Counted from the stretch's first letter, positions 11,432 to 21,543 are shown. The stretch: 64,000 nt of DNA from Thamnaconus septentrionalis (GCA_009823395.1 CM020513.1:1174001-1238000); one strand, 5' to 3'. A program made the numbers and translations. The notes: generated from the letters alone by a model not told the origin.

Positions 11432-13508
11432 AATGTGTCAAAGCTCCATGATGGGGTCGACTGGGAGTCGTGGAGGTCAAAGGTCGATGACATTTTGGTC
11501 ATTTAGTTGTTCTGGCTCTCCCAGTACGCCGACGCAGATGAAGAACAAGTTAGAGCTGTGACATCAGCGTTTCCAAACATTATCAGTTTCGGAGTTTACA
11601 CAAGGGCAGGGCAGCGTTTTCAAAAGTATCCACCCTAGGGAGCGTTGGGGGTTGTGGGGTTGGTGGGAGGGATCTGCTCACCAACCCCAGACTTCTTGTG
11701 AGGCGCATTTTACGATTTCGGGTGAATTCATGTGTTTGTGACGTTTGAGACGGTTGTGGCAGCAGCGGCGGTGGTGGCCGAGGCTGTGAGCTCAACATCA
11801 CCCTGGATCTTGTTTTCAACATACAACTCACACACAAAGCAAATGTTATGCTCTTGGCAAAGAAGCAAACCAAAAAAAGAAAAAAAGAAAAAATAAGCTA
11901 TATTTCAGCAGGGGAAGGGGACAGGAAGACAAAAGACAAACCCTGCCACCTGTTCTTCATTTGGCCTGGATGATGATCAAAGCTAATCAGTGACATGTGA
12001 TCTGGATGCTCAGTCTGTGTTCTGTTAAAACGGACCTGGTGCTGCTCTCAGAACCTGTGGCCAATTAGTGCCAAGAGATCGAAAACCGCAGCGCCAGTTC
12101 GCTGTTGACCCTTGAACTGGAGCACACCCACCGGACTGGATGTTGGTAACCCCCAGCCCGGCCTGGGTGTACTTGTGGTGGGTGTTCATTCATCTTCCTG
12201 CGGTTCTGTGCGAGGATCGTGGAGGACTGGCCTGGGAGAGGGAGGGTTGGTGGAACGCTGCTGTTTGTGTTTGGCCTCCCTCCTTCCAACCCCCCCATGG
12301 CGCCACCCTCCCTCCCTCCCTCCCACCGAAGGCCCTCGCCAGGCTGAGCTCATGGACCTGATGCAGCCTCGCCTTCACTCGCTGACAACGATCGGGTTTT
12401 TTAAAAAACAAGATTTTATGGTTTTGGTTATGAGGTCGTGTTAGTGGGAAGAAGAAGAAGAAGAAAAAGAAAAAGAAAAAGAAAAGGCGGAGAAGATGTA
12501 TCTATCCGTGCATTCGCTGTCACTGCAAAGGAGCCCATAAAGGAGATTGATTATCGATGCAAAGCTTTGATTAGTTACTGATGCTCGAGATGATTTTCAC
12601 CCCATCACTGCTCTGAATCAAAATACTTTGGTGGCTTGGCGCGCACACACACACTTGCATAAATCATATCATGACGACACACACAGTCCTGACCCAGCCA
12701 GGCTTTGCAAGCTAACGTGCTAATGTTTAGCATTGCATGCTGACACTTCCCCTTCTCATTCATCTTCATCCTCCTTTTCTTCTTCTTCTTCCTGTCCTTC
12801 TTTTTAGCTGTAATAGACTCGCTGTGTTTTTTATTTTATTGCCCAATGTTTTTAGTTCTTTTAATCAAAATTTTACAATCACCAATTTTATTTATGGCAC
12901 GGGCTACAACAAAAAAACAAAAAACAAAAGAATGTGACAACTTTTAAATTTTATTGTTGGTGAAGCAAAAATGGCAATTTACATTTCAAAGAAATGCAGA
13001 TGCAATGATGGTGTGAAACCGCAACCTTCGTTGCAGAATCCACCTGGAATTTTATTTTTTTTAAAACAAAGAACGACCTCGAAAGCTTCTCCGCAATCTA
13101 TTGCCACAAAAACATTTTGTGTTATTTTAAACAATGAATTATTTTTTTCTAATGCACTGAAAGATTGAATGTTTTTTTTACTCTATGGCTTATGCTTGAT
13201 TTTTTTTTGTGTGCTGTTTATTATTATTTATCTGTTTATATATTTATTTATATATTTTTGAATTTTTTTTGGCTCTTTGGCTTGTTTTTGATTTTGTTTG
13301 TTTATTGTTCATTATTAATTAATTAATTAATTAATTAATTAATTAATATATTTATCTTTCCATTTTTTCATATTTTTATTGGTAAAAAGGTGCATAATTT
13401 TCAGTCTGTTTTTTGTAAATAAAGTGTGGTTGTAAAAATGATATATATATATAGCAGCAAAAGTGGCCATGTGGATCCGACACGAGAGCCTGTTTTTACC
13501 AGCGTAAC
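11432..13508. other. Non-coding stretch with simple repeats
   Basis: No coding region is recognised. Contents include a TCCC-rich run near 12305-12325, A/G-rich GAAGAAG and AAAAAG repeats near 12448-12485, a short AC run near 12640-12655 and T-rich DNA through 13170-13290. A tandem AATT array spans about 13315-13348, just upstream of the Gypsy remnant. I cannot identify a 5' LTR here. Confidence 0.5.
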
Positions 13509-13509
13509 A

Positions 13510-13985
13510 AGCAGCAAGGTGAAATGGCGGAAATGTACATTCGATCGCTGTACAAGTTGGCTGAACACTGCGGTTTTGGGGCAACACAGGATGAACACAT
13601 CCATGATTGCCTCGTCGTCGGCATATGAGACAAGGAACTCTCCCGCCGATTCCAGCTAAGCCCGCGGTGAGTTGGAGCACAAGCAGTTATCGTGGAGGCA
13701 TGCCAGGCGGAGGTGATAATGAGCCAGGTAAATCTACAAGCCAAGCAGACAGATGTGCCCCGGCTAGCGTGGATGCAGTTGGTAGACGTGAGAGCCAACA
13801 ACAGCAGAGAAGCGAATGGCAATGACGTGGACACAGCAGCCCACAAAATGGAGGAATGTGGGAGATGTGGCAAACCCCGACACTTTGACGCGAGATACTG
13901 CCCCTCATTAAAGAGTAAGTGAAATAAATGCCACAAAAGGGGACATTGGGAATGAGTGTGCCTTTCAAAGGGAGTGAGAGAGGTT
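13510..13985 (+). pseudogene. Gypsy gag C-terminal region with zinc knuckles, broken
   Basis: Translation from 13524 gives a capsid-like segment (AEMYIRSLYKLAEHCGFG, then DKELSRRFQL) and then a CCHC-type knuckle, CGRCGKPRHFDARYC, at about 13858-13902. A second knuckle-like motif (KCHKRGHWE) follows at about 13926-13952. In-frame stops fall after VVGI (near 13627), after the capsid segment (near 13665), at 13918-13920 and at 13954-13956, so no functional nucleocapsid can be made. The amino-terminal half of gag is absent or unrecognisable. In Ty3/Gypsy elements this protein packages the RNA, with the knuckles binding nucleic acid. Confidence 0.75.
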
Positions 13986-14543
13986 GAAGAGGAGCAGCCA
14001 TACTTCCTTGGAGAAGTGGGCACTGAGAATAAGCAGGATGGCTGGACTGTCAGCTTGATCATAAATAACATGCCAGTAACCTTCAAAATTGACACAGGGG
14101 CGGACGCCACAGTCATTGATCAAGAGACATTGAAGTTGATGAGCCCCAAAATAATTCTAGGATCCCCAAAGACACGCTTCATAAGTCCAGGGGGCAACCT
14201 CAACTGCATAGGTTGTTTTGAGACAAGCACCAGCTACGAAGGAAGGCAGTATTCCTTTCCTGTATACGTGATGAGAGAGGCATGCAACTGTCTATTAGGC
14301 CGTCCGGAGGCTGTAAGAATGGGTCTAGTAAAGCGAATGGACCAGGTCAGCAACATCTTCAGATCAAGTGGATTACTGAAAACAGAGCCAGTGAAAACTG
14401 TAACTCTTGAAGAGGATGCTCAGACATATGCAGTCCATGAAGCCAGATGGATACCCCTACCACTGGTTCCGCTGGTTAAAAGAGAATTGCAGCGTATGAA
14501 AGGCGAAGGCATAATCGAAAAGGTCACACAGCCAACAGAATAG
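13956..14543 (+). pseudogene. Gypsy aspartic protease and start of RT
   Basis: The 195-residue frame carries the retropepsin signature FKIDTGADATVID, with the catalytic Asp at residue 46 (codon at 14091). The second half of the protease fold is suggested by the NCLLGRPEAVRMG segment near residues 110-122. The C-terminal part reads into the usual RT leader (WIPLPLVPLVKRELQRMKGEGIIE). The frame stops with TAG at 14541-14543. The same frame continues beyond it as RT, so this is a nonsense mutation rather than a gene boundary. The methionine at 13956 follows an in-frame stop and is not a genuine start. Confidence 0.8.
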
Positions 14544-15121
14544 TGCGCCGCCATGGTGCCAGCACTCTAACCCAACAAGAGGGAGGTTTGTTGTTGTGCA
14601 GACCTCAGGAGGCTGAACCGCGCAGTGAAACGAGAAAATTATGTGCTGCCGACTGTTGAGGAAATAATGCCAAGACTCGCTAGGTCCAAAGTGTTCATGT
14701 CACTGGACACTGCAAGCGGGTTCTACCAAATTCCACTACACGAAGACAGCGTGAGGCTTATAACATTCATCACTCCGATTGGAAAATATGCCTTTCGTCT
14801 CCTCCCATTTGGAATATCAAGTGCTCCAGAAATCTTCCAAAGGAAAATGGCAGAGACTTTGACAGGACTTGAGCGGGCAGAGGTCTACATGGACGACATA
14901 CTGATACATAGACAAACAGAGGAAATACATGAGCAGCGACTGGCCAAGGGAATGAAGGTCATTGAGGCGGCAGGCCTGAAATTGAACAAAGACAAATGCA
15001 AATTTAAATAACGACATGTCCGCTTCCTGGGCCACATCATCGGCGAGACAGGTGTCAGGCCTGATCCAAACAAAGTGACGAGCATTGAGAACTTCCCTCA
15101 ACCCCAAAATATGACTGAACT
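14544..15121 (+). pseudogene. Gypsy reverse transcriptase core, interrupted
   Basis: In the same frame as the protease, past a TAA near 14568, the sequence gives ADLRRLNRAVKRENYVLP, then VFMSLDTASGFYQIPL, LPFGISSAPEIFQRKM and the catalytic YMDD box at 14886-14897. These are RT palm motifs typical of Ty3/Gypsy. A further stop (TAA, 15009-15011) precedes the thumb-region text RHVRFLGHIIGETGVRPDP. Homology ends after NMTEL at about 15121, where unrelated CG-rich DNA begins. The RT active site itself is still readable, but the protein cannot be made because of at least three nonsense codons. Confidence 0.85.
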
Positions 15122-15594
15122 TACGCCTCGCCTCGCTTCGCCTTGCCACGGTGCGCCTCGGTACGATTGTGTTTTCATTGGCTCTGTGATCACGAGACAA
15201 TGGGCGGAGTCAACGGTAAAGCAGGACAATGTTTTCGACAGCATCATTTCTGTGCGATACAAAACAGCGCAGCGATGGACAAAGTAGAGGTTGTTTCATA
15301 CCTGCTGCTTGGTCTGTGGTTGCTTTTCTGTTAAAGAAAGAACAGTTTTCCTCACTGAAGTCACAGTTGATAAATTATGCAGGCAACATTTATAATTTCT
15401 TGTTTCGTTTTCTGGGAGAGTAAAGGTGTAGTTCAACCTTTATATTTTCACTAAAAAGTAAACACGAGACAGATATAATGGGAAAATAGCATTTATTTCA
15501 AAACAAACAAACAGAAAAACAGACAGTAAACACGCCTACTTATTTGAAATAGCTGCCCTAGCGAGCCAAGGACGACTTTGTTAAATGCCGCGGT
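15122..15594. mobile_element. Foreign insertion inside the Gypsy pol gene
   Basis: Gypsy homology stops at about 15121 and resumes near 15595. The ~470 bp between them starts with reiterated CGCCTCGC-type motifs and has AT-rich interior sequence, with no similarity to pol. It contains a short open stretch beginning MDKVEVVSYLLLGLWLLFC at 15275. The insertion also replaces the pol segment between RT and RNase H, so there was a deletion or a complex event. It is probably a fragment of a non-autonomous DNA transposon. I could not define matching terminal repeats or a target-site duplication. Confidence 0.5.
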
Positions 15595-16132
15595 GTTCGA
15601 GGCTTCCTCGCGGCAAAGTCAGAGTGGCTGTGGGGGCCAGCACAGCTTACAACATTCAACAAGATGGAAACCGCTCTTGCAACTGCCCCCCGTACTCACC
15701 TTCTATGATGCCACAAACAGCTTCAGATTGGTCACTGACCACAAACCCCTGGCGCCTCTCATGAACAGTAAAGACCTGGACAATGTGCCCCTGAGGTGTC
15801 AGAGGTTGCTAATGAGACTAATGCGTTTCAATGGCATTGCCGAGTATGCACCAGGCAAATCATTAGCTGTGGCTGAGGCTCTTCCCAGAGGCCCTGAACA
15901 GTGTTTTGGGGATAGGGCTTCCCAGAATGATGTGGCTGCTCACATCGAGGCTGTAGTTAGTCAGTTGCCAGCCACCCCCCAGAGAGTCAGGGAGATTAAA
16001 CAGCACACAGAAAATGATGAGGAGCTCCAGACAGTGTTAGGTTTCATCAGGAATGGGTGGCCCGAGTACGTAGAGAAGGTGCCAGCCACAATCAGACACT
16101 TTTATCAGTTGCGGGGGAACTATCTGAGTTAG
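15595..16132 (+). pseudogene. Gypsy RNase H fragment with internal deletion
   Basis: The reading frame (shifted relative to the RT) resumes with AAKSEWLWGPAQ and ALATAPVLTFYDAT, then jumps directly to FRLVTDHKPLAPLMNSK and the end of the domain (RLMRFNGIAEYAPGKSLAVAEAL). Gypsy RNase H normally has about 60-70 residues between the FYD strand and the VTDHKPL strand, including catalytic acidic residues. These are missing here without loss of frame, so the domain is catalytically dead. A linker follows up to HFYQLRG near 16115, where the frame is lost. Confidence 0.75.
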
Positions 16133-16506
16133 ACGGCTTGGCAGTTAGGGGAAGTCGCATAGTTATTCCCACAGCGATGAGAGAGCTCATCTTAGAGAGG
16201 ATTCATGATGGACATCAAGGTCTAGCTAAATGCAGAGACAGAGCTAACCAATCTGTATGGTGGCCCAAAATGTCAGGGGATATTGTGACAAAAGTGCAAC
16301 AATGTGAATTCTGCAGAGAAAACAAAAGTGCACTGAGAAAATCACACTCACCTCTTGGTGGGGACAGTGGCCACATCGGTTCAGAAGAAGACATGAACAA
16401 TGGACAGCCCCATGCTATAGAGTCACCAGCCGATCCTACACAAGAGACTGGGACTATTACTCGCTCTGGCAGGGTGAGCAAGCCGGTATGCAGGCTGGAT
16501 CTGTAA
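16100..16506 (+). pseudogene. Gypsy integrase: zinc-binding N-terminus joined to C-terminal tail
   Basis: After a frameshift near 16115-16130, the frame reads GELSELDGLAVRGSRIVIP. It then gives an HHCC zinc-binding region (IHDGHQGLAKCRDRANQSVW, then VQQCEFC) at about 16190-16320. Immediately after NKSALRKSHSPL the sequence reaches an acidic tail and the terminal TRSGRVSKPVCRLDL, a typical Gypsy pol C-terminus, ending at the stop 16504-16506. The whole DDE catalytic core (about 150 residues or more) is therefore deleted while the frame stays open. The family's integrase inserts cDNA into the host genome; this copy could not. Confidence 0.75.
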
Positions 16507-17107
16507 ACGATGGCTGTGTAATGGAAAATGTTTGAGTTGTTGTCTTTATTATTTTTAATTTAGATGAGAAAACTTTCAGTTATTTCTAATTTTGATTTAA
16601 ACAACAAACATTTGAGTTATTTTTTTTTTGAAGTGAAACGTACGTTAAAATTGTCTTATCAAAGAAGAGATAGAAGCTTCACGGTGATAATTTGATAATA
16701 CTGAGAAGCTACTGAGTGTAAGGTATTGGAGTTAATTATCTTTGAGGGGGAGTTCAAGACGTTTGACACACAAGAGAACCCACGGAGTCGACTAATTGTA
16801 TTTGATATAAGTCTTAGAAACATTACAGAAGTATAACATGTTGTCGCATACTAACAGCAACATGAACAATAATAAACAGTGGAACACATATGAAACTGAG
16901 CACACGTCAGGAATGTTACAATATGAATATGAGTGTGGTTGATAGTACTGCAAGAACAAACCCAAACCTTTGAATAATTTTAATTAGTCTGATTTCAAAA
17001 AGAGAAACTGGTGCTTTTGAGCGCTCCTGTGCACATTGCTCGTAATGTGTGGTCATAATGCTGTGTGGGCATTGCGACCGCTGTCATGATAGCAAGGCAG
17101 TCAAGGC
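16507..17107. other. Non-coding, possible Gypsy 3' flank
   Basis: AT-rich DNA with no coding content. The purine run at about 16744-16753 (GAGGGGGAG) followed by sequence beginning TTTGACACAC could represent a polypurine tract and LTR start. No second LTR copy is visible to confirm this, so no LTR is called. Confidence 0.35.
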
Positions 17108-17117
17108 GCGTCAATAT

Positions 17118-17412
17118 TCTATTCATTCATTCATTCATTCATTTTCTATACCTGCTTCTTCCTGAGATCAAGGTCACGGGGATCTGCTGGAGCCTATCCC
17201 AGCTGTCTTAGGGCGAAGGCAGGGTTCACCCTGGACAAGCCGCCAGTTCATCGCAGGGCCACATAGAAACAAACAACCATTCACACTCACATGCACACCT
17301 ATGGACAATTTAGAATGTTCAATTGACCTCACGTGCATGTTTTTGGACTGTGGGAGGAAGCCGGAGAACCCGGAGAGAACCCACGCAGACACTGCGCCAC
17401 CGTTTTGCCCGT
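17118..17412 (-). mobile_element. V-SINE with (GAAT)n tail and 10-bp TSD, internal head deletion
   Basis: Read on the minus strand, a short tRNA-related head (CGGTGGCGCAGTG) joins directly to the conserved V-SINE domain (GTCTGCGTGGGTTCTCTCCG, then the GGAAGC and CCCACAGTCCAAAAACATGC blocks). The LINE-derived tail (AGCTGGGATAGGCTCCAGCA) follows, ending in a (GAAT)n repeat at 17121-17143. The B box and the segment between head and central domain are missing. The direct repeat GCGTCAATAT flanks the element exactly (17108-17117 and 17413-17422). The copy is complete at its 3' end, unlike the copy at 11068-11303. It cannot be transcribed from its own promoter without the B box. Confidence 0.88.
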
Positions 17413-17593
17413 GCGTCAATATATTTATAGAATGCTTTTTAAATTGTGTTATATATTTTACAGTTACTGCCACCTGAGTGCAAATTGTAGCTGTTTAGTG
17501 GCTGATCTGATCGAGTAAGCGCAGGTTTCAAGTGTAAGTGAACTTGTAACTTATCAATGTCTGTTTTGTTAAATACAAATTTTTAATTTATAT

Positions 17594-17659
17594 ATGATAA
17601 GGTGTGAGTGTGTGTATGATATTTTTATATATACACACACACACACACACACCTTATCA
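17594..17659. repeat. Imperfect inverted repeat around an AC/GT tract
   Basis: TGATAAGGTGTG (about 17594-17605) is the inverse of CACACCTTATCA (about 17648-17659), with GT-rich and (AC)n DNA between. It can form a hairpin whose stem is partly microsatellite. It is probably a by-product of an inverted duplication of a short unit. Confidence 0.6.
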
Positions 17660-17865
17660 TCAGCTCTTTCAGGGAGGAGAGAGTTGCTCTGACGGCAGAA
17701 ACATTTTGACAGATGAAACTGTGCCTAGTTTTGGCTGGCGGTGTTTGTCTGTCAAATTACGTGTGGATGTGAGTGGAAACTCTTTGTGGATCCGGTGCTG
17801 TTTCGAATGAAACCTATTTGCATAGAAGGGGTTGTCGTTTTGTGCGAAATTACTAATTTAAATAT

Positions 17866-18029
17866 ATTCAAATGAGTCTGGTGCAGCCCTGCCACTACCT
17901 GCTCCTCGGTGCATTTTCCACTGCTTTTCACCTCTGCATCTGCTCTGTGGATAGGATGGACTGTTTTTGGTGATATTTGCACAGATTTTCTGGCATAAAA
18001 GCAGAGCAATCGCTTTGTGGATCTGGCCC
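17866..18029 (-). mobile_element. Terminal fragment, second copy of the 9280-11431 transposon family
   Basis: The reverse complement begins GGGCCAGATCCACAAAG, then GCGATTGCTCTGCTTTTA. It follows the left end of the 9280 element, through the CTGTGCAAATA and CACCAAAAACAGT blocks, to ACTCATTTGAAT, a span of about 150-160 bp with scattered substitutions. Similarity ends where the two diverge after ATTTGAAT. The other terminus is not found nearby, so it is a one-ended relic. It confirms that the 9.3 kb segment belongs to a dispersed repeat. Confidence 0.7.
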
Positions 18030-18158
18030 TAGAGTAACTCCAACCAGAAGTAAATGTTGTCATTTATGCACACTATCTTTTCATATGTGATCTTTGCTGT
18101 CATCTCTTTGGTGCTAATGTTGGTAGGGAGCTGCTACTTCTGGAGATACTCCGTGCTC

Positions 18159-18437
18159 CAGGGCTGTGTCTCAATTCAGGGTCTGTATCCTTCGAAGCCT
18201 GCATGAAGGGCAGTTACGTCATAGCACTGCGCGAAGGCTTGTCCCAATTCACTAAAATTCAAAGGATGCTCCAAATCTGCCCTTCAAATGCATCCTCCTT
18301 TTAGCCGATTCGAAGAATGCACTGCTACTATCTTTCAAGGCCTCCCGTATCCCAGGATGCTTTGCGTGCTGCTGCTAAGCATCCTGGGATCCTGGGAAGT
18401 CAGATGAAATGGCGGCATCTACTAGCAAAGACACAGC
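18159..18437 (+). mobile_element. hAT-like element end (TIR CAGGGCTGTGTCTCAATTC)
   Basis: The segment opens with CAGGGCTGTGTCTCAATTC and then GTCTGTATCCTTCGAAG. The inverse of the same terminus occurs at about 28583-28622. A CAGGG start is typical of hAT transposons. The body is non-coding and includes the nearby repeats CATCCTGGGATCCTGGGA and CCCAGGATGC, which are partly complementary. It ends at the microsatellite tail of the LINE, which probably inserted into it. No matching right end is visible immediately beyond the LINE. Confidence 0.5.
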
Positions 18438-18440
18438 ATA

Positions 18441-18451
18441 TAATAATAATG

Positions 18452-18493
<42 letters not shown>
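18441..18493 (+). repeat. (AAT)n microsatellite (LINE tail)
   Basis: About 17 AAT units with one GAT variant. The array marks the 3' terminus of the minus-strand LINE. Confidence 0.95.
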
Positions 18494-18494
<1 letters not shown>

Positions 18495-18699
18495 ATTTTA
18501 TTTGCATTTATTAGTGCTTTTCAAGAGACTCAAAGACGCTTTACATAAAAATAAAAATCATGAAAACAATTACATTGAGATACGAATACAGGACAATTAC
18601 ATGAAACGATGATCCTAATACGGGACAATTACATGACTTTGGACATAACACGACAAAGGACATTACATGACAGAGAAAAATAATCACACATTTAAAGCA

Positions 18700-20233
18700 G
18701 TTCTATAAAGGTGCATTTTGAGATGGGTTTTGAAGATTTGAAGGTCTGTGCAGTCACGGATGTGTTTGGGGAGAGAGTTCCAGAAGGTGGGAGCGGTGAT
18801 TGAGAAGGCTATGTCTCCACAGGTCCGTGCTTGGTTCTGAGTGGTGGGGACAGAAGGTTGGCCACAGAGGAGCGGAGGCCGCGGGAAGGAATGTGGCGGT
18901 GGAGCTAGTTGGTGAGGTAGCAGGGGGCCTGGTTGTGAAGGGCTTTGTGGGTAAGGAGGAGGATTTTGAAATGGATGCGCTGATGGACGGGGAGCCAGTG
19001 GAGCTTCTGGAGGACTGGGGTGATGTGGTCACGGGAGTGGGTGTGGGTGAGAAGGCGAGCGGCACAGTTCTGTATGTATTGGAGTTTATTGAGGACTTTG
19101 GAAGATGAACCGTAGAGGATGCTGTTACAGTAGTCAAGTCTGGAGAGGGTGAAGGCATGGATAAGAGTTTCAGCAGAAGAGAAGGAGAGTGATGGGTGGA
19201 GACGGGCAATATTTTTGACATGGTGTTCAAAGGAAAGGTTATTGTCGAGGAAGACTCCGAGGTTGCGGATGTGAGTGGAGGGGGACAGAGTTGAGTTGTC
19301 AACAGTGAGAGTGAAGTTGTGAGCACTTTTGGTGAGGGATTTGGGATGGATGATGAGCATGTCTGATTTGTCACAGTTGAGCTGGAGGAAGTTTAAGTGC
19401 ATCCATGATTTTATTTCAGTGAGGCAGTTTGTCAGGGTGGAGTGAGTTACAGAAGTGATGGATTTGGTGGAGATGTACAGCTGGACATCATCAGCGTAGC
19501 AGTGAAAGTGGAGACCATGGCGGCAGATGATGTTACCAAGGGAGAACATGTAGAGGATGAAGAGTAGTGGACCAAGCACCGAATCCTGGGGATGCCTTGT
19601 GACAGAGGAGCAGTGGAGGAGGTGCAGTTGTTGATGCTGATGAATTGTTGTCTGTTTGTGAGATATGACCTTAACCAGGAGAGGGCGGTGCCAGTGATGT
19701 TGAGGGAAGATTCCAGGCAGGAGAGGAGAATGGTGTGGCTGATGGTGTCAAAAGCTGCTGTGAGGTCGAGGATGAGGAGAGTTCTGAGGTGGCCAGAGTC
19801 TGAGGAGAGGAGGAGGTTGTTGGTGACTTTGAGCAGTGCTGTTTCTGTACTGAGACGTGAGCGTAAGCTGGACTGAAATGATTCAAACAGGTCATTGGAG
19901 GTGAGGTGGGTATTAAACTGAGTGGCGACAGCACGTTTCAGTATTTTAGACAGGAAGGGGAGTTGCTCGTGATGTCAGGGTTGAGTCCAGGTTTTTGAGG
20001 ATGGCGATGACAGCAGCCAGTTTGAGGGTATGGGGGACTGAGCCGGAGCTGAAGGAGGAGTTGATGTTGTCAGTGATTAGTGGGGAAATGGCTGGAAGAC
20101 AGTCCTTAACAAGTGTGGATGGGATGGGGTCCAGGGCACAGGTGGAGTATTTCATGCCTATCATGAGTTTGGACAGCTGCATTAAGGACACAGGAGAGAA
20201 CTGAGACAGGGAATGAGTGGTGCAGGGGGGCAA
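18700..20233 (-). pseudogene. LINE reverse transcriptase and C-terminal region, frameshifted
   Basis: The N-terminal RT text STCALDPIPSTLVKDCLPAI is read in the frame ending near 19946. Downstream, the palm region is found in other frames. The [15 protein letters not shown] block lies near 19730-19770, and the catalytic box [10 protein letters not shown] has YADD at about 19487-19498. A one-base loss in the conserved QGIPQ/GS turn near 19585 splits the protein. The C-terminal portion [20 protein letters not shown] and [11 protein letters not shown] lies near 18905-18985, with a stop at about 18905. It is non-functional, but the family assignment is clear from motif order. Confidence 0.8.
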
Positions 20234-21543
20234 ACCGGTAGGGTGGTAAGGGCGGTTGAGGAGGTAGTCAGGTTAGTGTAGATGGTGTCGATCTTGTTTT
20301 GAAAAAATGATAGAAAGGCGTTACACTTGTTGACTGTAAAGGAGTTGGAGATGTTGTTGCTGGGTTTGAGGAGTTTATTTATTGTGAAGAAGAGAACGTT
20401 GGGGTTAGAAGAGCCAGAATATATGAGGTTGGAATAGTAGATGGACCGAGCTGAGTTGTATTGGTAGGCATGATCAGCGTAGGCTTGGTGATGGACAGTC
20501 AAACCAGTTTTCTTGCGGAGTCTTTCCAGTTGGCGTTTGCAGGATTTCATTTTGTGTTGTTCAGGGGTGTACCAGGGTGCCGAGTGTGTGAAAGTGACCA
20601 TTTTAGTTATGATGGGAGCCAGCTGATCAAGGCAGGAGGAGAGTGTGTGGTTGTAGTTATTCACAAGGTCTGAAAGGTTGCCAGGTGACAGGGGAGGGAA
20701 GGGGAACATTTTGGTGGCAAGAGAAGCTAAGAGAGCAGAGGGGGAAATTGATTTGATGTTCCTAAAGGTTATTTTGCGTGTATCTTTGGGAGTGGGAATG
20801 GGGATGTCAATGTTGATAATGATAGCTAGATGGTCTGAGATGTTGAGGCTGATGCTGGAGAGCTGGTTTATTGTAAGGCCAGTGGAGCAAAGGAGATCCT
20901 GGGTATAACCGCGTGTGTGATTGGGGAAGTCGATGTGCTGTGCAAAGTTGTGGCAATGCAGCAGATCTAGAAACTCAATAGCGGCTTTACAGTTTGTGTC
21001 GTTGACGTGGAAATCAAAATCACCAAGGAGGATAACAGAAGGTGAGTTGGAACATAGCTGAGTCAGGAAATCAGAAAAATCTGAGAGAAAGGATGGGTTT
21101 GGCTTGGGATGGTGGGGCGGGATAAATGACAGAAGTGACGAGAGGAGTGGGACCAGAAAATTTGAAGGCAGAATGTTCGAAGGAAGGAGTGTCAGGAATG
21201 GAGATGGAGGTTGTTTTAATGTCCTTTCTGTATACAGTTGCAACACGTCCTCAGTGTATGTGAAGTTGGGGGGAGTGGTCTGGTTTAATGAGAAGTAGTC
21301 CAGGGGTTTATGCCAGGTTTCAGTGAGACAGAGGAAATCCTGATTATTGTCCATTATAAATTCATTGAGAATTCGGCTTTTATTCTTGAGCAGCGGGTGT
21401 TGAGCAGAGCCAGTTTCAGGTGCTGTAGCCTTGTGATTGGCTTTGAGGACCGGGAAAGTGGACAGAGATTGGACAGGTTCATGTGTGGTTTGTTGTGATG
21501 ACGTAATGAGGAAATTGTAGAGTGACAGGTTACTATACATCAT
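20182..21543 (-). pseudogene. LINE apurinic-type endonuclease domain and linker
   Basis: The 453-residue frame contains FIMDNNQDFLCLTETW (recognition of an APE-like fold), then a scrambled stretch, then PSVILLGDFDFHVNDTNCKA and SISLNISDHLAIII. The GDF and SDH motifs belong to the APE-type nuclease of non-LTR elements. Residues about 98-150 do not match the family and appear to be read in the wrong frame, implying compensating indels or a deletion. The second half, beginning near the APWYTPEQHKMKSCKRQLER segment, is the linker to RT. In a live element this domain nicks target DNA to prime reverse transcription. Confidence 0.8.

Larger units (their letters stand above)
13510..16506 (+). mobile_element. 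Degenerate Ty3/Gypsy LTR retrotransposon (gag-pol remnant)
   Basis: Domains appear in the order gag, zinc knuckles, aspartic protease, reverse transcriptase, RNase H fragment, integrase zinc-binding region and integrase C-terminal tail, which is the Ty3/Gypsy order. From 13524 to about 15120 gag and pol share one reading frame, broken by several stops. The 3' part is in two other frames. A foreign segment interrupts the element at about 15122-15594. Two internal deletions have removed the RNase H and integrase catalytic cores. Flanking LTRs were not identified. A purine-rich run (about 16744-16753) downstream could be a relic polypurine tract. The copy cannot be autonomous. Confidence 0.85.
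18441..21543 (-). mobile_element. LINE retrotransposon, L2/CR1-group, (AAT)n tail, inactive
   Basis: On the minus strand an endonuclease domain, linker and reverse transcriptase follow in order. The 3' untranslated region ends in TGTAAAGCGTCTTTGAGTCT and then a (ATT)n tail, written on the + strand as (AAT)n at 18441-18493. The AAAGCG...TTTGAG 3' hairpin plus trinucleotide tail is characteristic of fish L2-type elements. The element is about 3.1 kb. Its 5' end is uncertain and likely truncated near 21543. Frameshifts in both the endonuclease and RT regions make it inactive. It apparently interrupts the hAT-like fragment at 18159-18437. Confidence 0.85.

Noticed and set aside
16741..17107. 3' LTR of the Gypsy element
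   Set aside because: There is a purine run only; no second copy of the sequence exists upstream of gag to confirm it as an LTR.
18754..19374. 206-residue Ser/Thr/Pro-rich frame
   Set aside because: It is a wrong-frame shadow of the LINE reverse transcriptase.
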